DNA from: JAPLGZ01 sp038225095
GTDB taxonomy: Bacteria > Chloroflexota > Anaerolineae > Caldilineales > Caldilineaceae
DNA: 6,136 nucleotides
Assembly: GCA_038225095.1 (NCBI GenBank)
Contig: JBBREZ010000429.1
Coordinates: 1-6,136, forward strand
Direction: 5' to 3'
Part shown: piece after piece, positions 1 to 3,725 of the stretch
Layout of the letters: the number at the start of each line of letters is the position of its first letter
Position numbering within the stretch: position 1 is the stretch's first letter
Notes under the pieces: model-generated
Databases searched by the model: none
Seen by the model: only the letters and a program-made list of their open reading frames with translations
What the model was told of the DNA's origin: nothing
Program-made: the position numbers and the translations under genes

Positions 1-16
1 TGATAGAAAACTTCGT

Positions 17-1351
17 TCAAGCCGGTTGTGCGATGGGTGCCGGATTGGATGCCTGCATCGTTTTCGCAACGCGAGCCTTCTGCCAGCGCCCCAGTGCGAT
101 TTTGAGCAAAAAGCCGAGATTAACCAACATCAAAGTGGGCAGGAACAACACGCTGAGTTGGGCGGGCAGCAAGGAAAGATCATGCGTTCGTGTGGCTTCG
201 CCCAAGGCGACAAATGCGGCCTGCCACAAGGCTGGATAGGTGATGATGGCCGTCACCAGCATGGGGATCATGCCCAGGATGAACAGTGGCCAGATCGCTA
301 CCGAGAGCCCAATGTAGATAAACATGACCCAACGCACTTTGGGCGACCATTGGCTAAACGCAGAAGCCTGGGGTAGAGCACTGCGCCGGCCCAAGCGCCA
401 AAGCAGCCAGAGCGCCCCCCGTTGCACGGCTTCGCCCGCGCGCGTGTGCAGATTTGGTACGCCACTCAGGTCAGACAACAGCCAGTAACCGTCTAACTTC
501 ATCATGGGCTCAAAATTGCTGAGAATTAACAGATCCGTGACAACAATGGCAAAGAGATAGGTCGGATCGTGCGTCACCAGCGAGCCAAGCCAGAACAGCG
601 GCACACAGAGCAATTGCAAATAGATGCCGCCCAGATCGACCACCGCACGCTGGCGGCGTGTGAGTCGCCAAGCCGCCGTGACATCCACATAAAAGACCGG
701 GTTGAAGAAATAGAGCCCAAAGCCCAAAGGTCCATGCGGGCATTGCCAGCGTTGGCAGGCAGCCAAATGGCCCAATTCGTGAATGGCAATACTCGCCAAC
801 AAGATGCCATAAAAAAGCGGCCAGGTGACGGTCGCCATATCCAGGTGGGGCGGAAAGCCGATTTGGCGATAGGCCACCACATGGACAACTGCCACCGATG
901 TCATCAACGCTATCGCTAGCGGCCGTTCAAAAAAGATCTGCAAAGCCCGCGCCAGCGGGGCCAGTGTGGCGGCCGCAAACAGATCACGGCGGTAATGAAG
1001 GCCGAGATAAGCGTCCGTTTGCTTGGACGGTTTGGCAGGCGCGCTCGGCAATGGTTGGCTCTGGGTGACGGTTTCTCGAATAAGGCCTTGCCCGATTAAT
1101 TGCTCACTCAAGGCTTGAAGTTGCGCCATATCCACAGTTTGCCCCGTGCGCTGCTGAAACACAGTCGCCAGGTCAGATAAAGCCAGCGGCGTATGTAGAC
1201 AATCTAACAGGTGATAGAGTTTCTCGGTCACCTGAAAATGCACCCCGGTGCTCAACTCCACGCGATAAGTTTTGTCACGCGTGCTGCTATCAAATTCCAT
1301 GATTTGGGCATCTGGATAAAGTTCTAGGCAAGTATCTGATTGGATTGTCAT
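17..1351 (-). CDS. PqqD-like domain fused to membrane M50 (site-2 protease-type) zinc metalloprotease
   Basis: A 444-aa polytopic membrane protease that probably cleaves or helps export a peptide substrate. Residues about 1-92 resemble PqqD/RiPP-recognition winged helices (YRVELSTGVHFQVTEKLYHL, then an ALSDLATVF-like helix and a C-terminal LIGQGLI). A Pro/Ser/Lys-rich linker follows (about 93-112). The remainder carries M50 motifs: HELGH at 191-195 (zinc ligands His191 and His195, catalytic Glu192) and MMKLDGYW at 283-290 with Asp287 as the third ligand. FFNPVFYVDV at 215-224 is typical of the putative peptide zinc-metalloprotease branch (YydH-like). Hydrophobic segments lie near 142-162, 177-197, 240-258, 262-280, 340-370 and 395-417. 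The ATG at 1351 has AAGGAG at 7-nt spacing. It is separated from the peptide array by a terminator and repeats, so it probably has its own promoter. A role in maturing the three small peptides is inferred from the domain pairing and proximity. Confidence 0.88.
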   Translation of the reverse strand: MTIQSDTCLELYPDAQIMEFDSSTRDKTYRVELSTGVHFQVTEKLYHLLDCLHTPLALSDLATVFQQRTGQTVDMAQLQALSEQLIGQGLIRETVTQSQPLPSAPAKPSKQTDAYLGLHYRRDLFAAATLAPLARALQIFFERPLAIALMTSVAVVHVVAYRQIGFPPHLDMATVTWPLFYGILLASIAIHELGHLAACQRWQCPHGPLGFGLYFFNPVFYVDVTAAWRLTRRQRAVVDLGGIYLQLLCVPLFWLGSLVTHDPTYLFAIVVTDLLILSNFEPMMKLDGYWLLSDLSGVPNLHTRAGEAVQRGALWLLWRLGRRSALPQASAFSQWSPKVRWVMFIYIGLSVAIWPLFILGMIPMLVTAIITYPALWQAAFVALGEATRTHDLSLLPAQLSVLFLPTLMLVNLGFLLKIALGRWQKARVAKTMQASNPAPIAQPA

Positions 1352-1530
1352 CGTTTGGCTCCTTCGCTCGTTTAATCATTAGTTGTGCTGTTGATAGCTT
1401 ACGTCGTTCGCGCGCCTAATTCGAGCGTTGATTCTGAGAATTTGGGCTGAATCGCTATGAATTCAGGCAGCTTGCTGATAGAAATAGGACTTACTCACTC
1501 AGGTTACACAGTTTGATCGGAAAAAAATCT

Positions 1531-1551
1531 GACGCAGAGGCGCAGAGACGC
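1531..1551. repeat. Short dispersed-type repeat (GCAGAGGCGCAGAGAC motif)
   Basis: GACGCAGAGGCGCAGAGACG is itself an imperfect repetition of a GCAGAG unit (GCAGAGGC-GCAGAGAC). The motif matches a repeat that I recall as common in intergenic DNA of cyanobacteria and Chloroflexota. Its copy number in this genome cannot be judged from the window. Confidence 0.45.
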
Positions 1552-1573
1552 CAAGAATAACAAAAAAACTAGT

Positions 1574-1640
1574 GTAGGATGGGTTAGCCATTCCACCTGT
1601 GCGTGTAACCGATGATCGTTCTGCGGCTAACCCATCCTAC
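1574..1640. repeat. Inverted-repeat element, GTAGGATGGGTTAGCC type
   Basis: Perfect 16-bp arms, GTAGGATGGGTTAGCC at 1574-1589 and its reverse complement at 1625-1640, flank a 35-base loop. Palindromic elements built on GTAGGGTGGG/TTAGC-like arms are familiar as dispersed intergenic repeats in many bacterial genomes. The size and form suggest a small non-autonomous mobile element (MITE or REP-like). No coding sequence and no obvious target-site duplication were found. Confidence 0.65.
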
Positions 1641-1661
1641 GACACGCGGACAGCAGCCAAT

Positions 1662-1692
1662 AAAAAAGGAACCCGCTTTGCGCAGGTTCCTT
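1662..1692 (-). terminator. Intrinsic terminator of the small-peptide array
   Basis: Read on the minus strand, AAGGAACCTGC and GCGGGTTCCTT form an 11-bp stem with one G-T wobble and a five-base loop (GCAAA), followed by a run of T (TTTTTATT). It lies about 60 nt after the stop of copy C. The array is therefore a self-contained transcript, separate from the protease gene downstream. Confidence 0.85.
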
Positions 1693-1751
1693 GATTAACG
1701 AACATATAGACCTGAGACTTTAGTAGAATGTTATGTTTACAGTATTACAAC

Positions 1752-1901
1752 TTAGAAGCAGAAGCGATAGTACTTTACGCATGGATACGGGATAGTGAAG
1801 AACCAAACATGCTTGTAACAGGTGCCGACGTAGGGAACGATGACACAGAATTGTTCCAGGCGGGTTTCCAGTTGTTCGACTGCAAATTCTTGCTTATTCA
1901 T
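1752..1901 (-). CDS. Small cysteine/aromatic-rich peptide, copy C (putative RiPP precursor)
   Basis: A 49-aa paralogue, collinear with copy A, with cysteines at 19, 28, 41 and 48 and the leader MNKQEFAVEQLETRLEQ. Relative to A the replacements are K10Q, F20V, F21I, I32V, V35F and I47F. All four cysteine codons differ silently from those of A, showing long coexistence under selection for cysteine. It has the strongest Shine-Dalgarno of the three: AAAGGAG at 1910-1916, 8 nt before the ATG. Stop TAA at 1752-1754. It is last in the array, about 60 nt ahead of the terminator at 1662-1692. The same family alternatives apply as for A: modified RiPP, disulfide peptide or signal peptide. No function can be assigned from sequence. 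Confidence 0.82.
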   Translation of the reverse strand: MNKQEFAVEQLETRLEQFCVIVPYVGTCYKHVWFFTIPYPCVKYYRFCF

Positions 1902-1963
1902 GATGTTATCTCCTTTAGATGAGTAAATGCTAATTAGACGGCTGACAATTTAGATAGTACAGT

Positions 1964-2131
1964 TTAGAAGCAGAGGCGATAGTACTTGATACAAGGGTAC
2001 GGGATGGTGAAGAACCAAACGTGCTTGTAACAGGTGGCGACGTAGGCTATGTAAAAGCAGATTGTCTCCAGACGGGTTTCCAATTTCTCTACTGCGAATT
2101 CTTGAGCGGCAAATTCTTGAGCGTGGTTCAT
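1964..2131 (-). CDS. Small cysteine/aromatic-rich peptide, copy B with extended leader (putative RiPP precursor)
   Basis: A 55-aa paralogue of copies A and C. The C-terminal half keeps the same scaffold: cysteines at 25, 34, 47 and 54 with identical spacing (C-x8-C-x12-C-x6-C), TIPYPC, KYYR and a terminal Cys-Phe. Changes such as Val/Ile, Gly/Ala and Phe/Tyr are conservative. It is the most divergent in the four residues after the first cysteine (FYIA instead of FFVP or VIVP). The leader is six residues longer, through a tandem duplication that gives AQEFAAQEFA. The ATG at 2131 is preceded by AAGGTG at 8-nt spacing. Stop TAA. Gaps are 66 nt to copy A and 62 nt to copy C, consistent with one transcript. 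Function unknown. The neighbouring PqqD/M50 protease suggests leader-directed maturation (inference). Confidence 0.82.
   Translation of the reverse strand: MNHAQEFAAQEFAVEKLETRLETICFYIAYVATCYKHVWFFTIPYPCIKYYRLCF
2093..2122 (-). repeat. 15-bp tandem duplication in the leader of copy B
   Basis: On the minus strand GCTCAAGAATTTGCC is followed at once by GCTCAAGAATTCGCA, two in-frame copies encoding AQEFA twice. Copies A and C have a single QEFA. The duplication lengthens only the leader and leaves the cysteine-rich half unchanged. Confidence 0.8.
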
Positions 2132-2173
2132 GGTTTTTTCACCTTTTAGTGTAGTAAATTAATTAAACAGATA

Positions 2174-2188
2174 ATTAGGTAACCTAAT
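2174..2188. promoter_or_regulatory. 15-base palindrome between copies A and B
   Basis: ATTAGGT-A-ACCTAAT is a perfect 7-bp inverted repeat around one base, 10 bases after the stop of copy A. It is absent from the spacer between copies B and C. It could be an operator or a weak mRNA processing hairpin. It has no T tract and is A/T-rich, so termination is unlikely. Confidence 0.35.
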
Positions 2189-2197
2189 CGTGACGAC

Positions 2198-2347
2198 TTA
2201 GAAACAGATACGATAGTACTTCACACACGGGTATGGAATCGTAACGAACCAAATGTGCTTATAGCAGGTGCCGACATACGGAACGAAGAAGCAGAACTGT
2301 TCCAGACGGGTTTCCAGTTTCTCTACTGCGAATTCTTGCTTATTCAT
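2198..2347 (-). CDS. Small cysteine/aromatic-rich peptide, copy A (putative RiPP precursor)
   Basis: A 49-aa peptide that I do not recognise from any named family. The N-terminal segment MNKQEFAVEKLETRLEQ looks like a charged amphipathic leader helix. The rest is aromatic and basic with four cysteines at 19, 28, 41 and 48, a TIPYPC turn, a KYYR segment and a final Cys-Phe. No double-glycine site, signal peptide or transmembrane-type helix is evident. The start is well supported: AGGAG at 2356-2360 lies 8 nt before the ATG. The stop is TAA. It is the first of three tandem paralogues, with a 66-nt gap to the next. Against copy C, 20 codons differ silently and 6 by replacement (counted by hand), so it is genuinely translated and selected. 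A RiPP precursor, disulfide-bonded bacteriocin or signalling peptide are the options. The PqqD/M50 protein downstream favours the first. Confidence 0.82.
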   Translation of the reverse strand: MNKQEFAVEKLETRLEQFCFFVPYVGTCYKHIWFVTIPYPCVKYYRICF

Positions 2348-2550
2348 GATATTTTCTCCTGTTTGTGAATGTGATAGCTGACTTGTTTACTTATTTACTT
2401 GTACTGTTGTTTTGTTCTTCCTGGCCTTATTGTACCCTGTTGGCGCTGGCCAATATACGGGCCTTGTCTAGCAAATCAGGCTAATTTACTATTATTTCTG
2501 GCCCATTGTGATAGATTGGGTCTAGCGCTCAGTCACGCTTCATAGCGAAC
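2348..2550 (-). other. Upstream region of the small-peptide array
   Basis: This roughly 200-base, comparatively A/T-rich stretch between the operon terminator and the first small gene contains no gene that I can support on either strand. It should hold the promoter and leader of the array. The best visible elements are a TACAAT hexamer on the minus strand at 2434-2429, an adjoining short palindrome at 2440-2453, and the Shine-Dalgarno AGGAG at 2356-2360. Confidence 0.5.
2429..2453 (-). promoter_or_regulatory. Candidate -10 element and overlapping palindrome upstream of the peptide array
   Basis: On the minus strand TACAAT (2434-2429) is close to the consensus -10 hexamer and would start transcription roughly 75 nt before the first small gene. 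No good -35 at 17-nt spacing is visible. Instead the palindrome TTGGC-4-GCCAA (2440-2453) lies where a -35 or operator would be. An activator- or repressor-controlled promoter is possible, but this is inferred from position only. Confidence 0.3.
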
Positions 2551-2585
2551 AAAAAAGGAATCTGCCGACGGCAGATTCCTTTTTT
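2551..2585 (-). terminator. Intrinsic terminator of the FHA-kinase-phosphatase operon
   Basis: A perfect 16-bp inverted repeat with a 3-base loop (GAC): the left arm starts AAAAAAGGAATC and the right arm ends GATTCCTTTTTT. The G/C-rich inner stem with A and T tracts at either end should work in both directions. On the minus strand it lies about 160 nt after the phosphatase stop. It also insulates the peptide array, whose first start codon lies about 200 nt further on. Confidence 0.9.
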
Positions 2586-2611
2586 ATCTTTATGGTAGAA
2601 CAACCTATTTT

Positions 2612-2639
2612 GCCGACAATGTGCCGGGCACATTTCGGC
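2612..2639 (-). repeat. Hairpin in the phosphatase 3' UTR
   Basis: The core ATGTGCC-G-GGCACAT (2619-2633) is a perfect 7-bp palindrome around one base. Outer arms GCCGA (2612-2616) and TCGGC (2635-2639) extend it, leaving a long stem with a small bulge. No T tract follows on either strand, so it is not an intrinsic terminator. It could stabilise the 3' end of the mRNA, act as a protein-binding site, or be a REP-like remnant. Confidence 0.5.
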
Positions 2640-2669
2640 TAGTCTACTTGATGCGTGCGAGCGTGCAGC

Positions 2670-2718
2670 GCACTGGGCAGGAGATGATTCGTAGACAGGT
2701 GGTAGCGGCGCCCAGTGC
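2670..2718. repeat. 9-bp inverted repeat with 31-base spacer
   Basis: GCACTGGGC at 2670-2678 is matched exactly by GCCCAGTGC at 2710-2718. It could close a stem-loop in the phosphatase mRNA tail. There is no coding potential or T tract. An arm of this size could also arise by chance. Confidence 0.3.
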
Positions 2719-2747
2719 AATGCACTCAGTTGACATTTCAACCGAAC

Positions 2748-3725
2748 CTAGCCGAGCCGTAGCCAGATCAATAAAACAGTCATCAACGCGAGCGCACCGA
2801 CCACGATGAGCAACAGCCATAGGCCAGAGCCATGCTTGGGCGTAACGGGTGTGACACTCTGGGTTGGCGCGTCCACACCACTGGGTAGCTCTTTGTGGCC
2901 CGGTGGCAATTCGAGCAATATAGCCGTAATATCGTCACGTTCGCCTTTGTCAACGGCTTTTTCCAAGAGCGCATCCACCGCATCTTGCGGATAGCCAACA
3001 TGTTCGAGGATAATTTGTTTGATCGCGACATCACCAACGCGATTATGTAATCCATCGCTGCACAGCAGAATCATATCACCCGGTTGCGCGGCCAGATACT
3101 CTTCGCGCTGCGTCGTTGCGGGGACGATGATGCCGCGATCCACGCCCAAGCCTTTTTGAGCGCCCAAATAACGCAGCAGTTGATTGCGTCCAGGATGTTG
3201 CGCGGCCTCTTCTGTGCTCAATACGCCCATGTCTATCGCCTCCTGCGCCCAAGTATGATCGGCGACCAGTTGGTAAATCGCATCACCCCGGATCAAGTAG
3301 GCCCGACTGTCGCCCAGATGCATGACATAGAGTTTTTCACCTGCCAACGCGGCCAGCACAATCGTCGTGCTCATCCCCTGCCATTGGGGATTTCGTTTGG
3401 CTTGAAACAGGATCTCGTCGTTGGCGTGCACAATCGCAAATTCCAGCCACTCGGACAAGGTTTCCTGGCGGCCAGGCGATTCCTGCAGCGTTGCTTTGAC
3501 CGTCTCGACCGCAATGCGGCTGGCCTGCGCGCCACCAGCGGTGTTGGTGACACCATCGGCCACAATCGCCAGATAGATCGGACCAGCACCGTCCGCCCGC
3601 TCTACCACAAAATAGTCGCAACTGTCATCGTTGTCGTGGTCGCGCGCACCAGCGCGGCTGCGTGCGCCAACCGTAGGGTGATGTTGTATATAGGCCGTGG
3701 GTGGGCGAGTTTTATTGACCGTCAT
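2748..3725 (-). CDS. PP2C-family Ser/Thr protein phosphatase with C-terminal membrane anchor
   Basis: A 325-aa metal-dependent (Mn/Mg) protein phosphatase of the PPM/PP2C family. It presumably dephosphorylates targets of the adjoining kinase, including the kinase itself and the FHA protein (partners inferred). The metal-binding and fold motifs are visible in order: NDDS at 32-35, VADG with Asp57-Gly58, GDSRAYL at 138-144, CSDGL with Asp224 at 222-226, and RDDIT with Asp264-Asp265 near 263-267. The canonical DGMGGH stretch is replaced by DGVTNTAGG, a common variation in bacterial PrpC/Stp-like enzymes. After a Pro/Thr/Val linker (about 275-297), a single hydrophobic helix at about 301-323 ends the protein, which would hold the catalytic domain on the cytoplasmic face beside the membrane kinase. 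The ATG at 3723-3725 lies inside the last codons of the kinase gene (14-nt overlap) without a well-placed Shine-Dalgarno, so translation is probably coupled. TAG stop. It is the last gene before the terminator at 2551-2585. Confidence 0.94.
   Translation of the reverse strand: MTVNKTRPPTAYIQHHPTVGARSRAGARDHDNDDSCDYFVVERADGAGPIYLAIVADGVTNTAGGAQASRIAVETVKATLQESPGRQETLSEWLEFAIVHANDEILFQAKRNPQWQGMSTTIVLAALAGEKLYVMHLGDSRAYLIRGDAIYQLVADHTWAQEAIDMGVLSTEEAAQHPGRNQLLRYLGAQKGLGVDRGIIVPATTQREEYLAAQPGDMILLCSDGLHNRVGDVAIKQIILEHVGYPQDAVDALLEKAVDKGERDDITAILLELPPGHKELPSGVDAPTQSVTPVTPKHGSGLWLLLIVVGALALMTVLLIWLRLG

Larger units (their letters stand above)
1352..1661. other. Intergenic region with dispersed repeats, upstream of the protease gene
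   Basis: About 310 bases without a gene that I can support on either strand. From the array terminator towards the protease gene it holds a 67-bp inverted-repeat element (1574-1640), a GCAGAGGCGCAGAGAC-type repeat (1531-1551) and a less structured stretch (1352-1500) that must contain the protease promoter. I could not identify a convincing -35/-10 pair there. A short palindrome, ATTCT-G-AGAAT, lies at 1431-1441. The protease Shine-Dalgarno AAGGAG is at 1359-1364. Confidence 0.5.
2586..2747. other. 3' untranslated stretch after the phosphatase gene
   Basis: About 160 bases separate the phosphatase stop from its terminator. I see no convincing gene here. The one open frame on the minus strand runs through the terminator hairpin and has no recognisable domain. 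The stretch holds a strong short hairpin (2612-2639) and a looser 9-bp inverted repeat (2670-2678 with 2710-2718), which could fold in the mRNA tail or mark a decayed small repeat element. Confidence 0.5.

Noticed and set aside
569..919. Plus-strand frame and alternate minus-strand frame inside the protease gene
   Set aside because: The protease frame carries the HELGH and LDG motifs and continuous membrane segments. The other frames lack any motif.
1574..1640. The 16-bp inverted repeat as a transcription terminator
   Set aside because: It has a 35-base loop and no adjoining T tract on either strand. A good terminator lies immediately beside it at 1662-1692.
1728..1922. A 64-codon plus-strand frame over the array
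   Set aside because: It is antisense to copy C. The silent-site pattern and Shine-Dalgarno sites support only the minus-strand reading.
1752..2347. CRISPR-like or other non-coding tandem array
   Set aside because: Similar blocks recur every 216-230 bases, but the similarity follows codons, differences are mostly at third positions, and the spacing is far too long for CRISPR.
2529..2741. A 70-codon minus-strand frame after the phosphatase gene
   Set aside because: It runs through the perfect terminator hairpin, has no good ribosome site, and shows no family resemblance to the small peptides.
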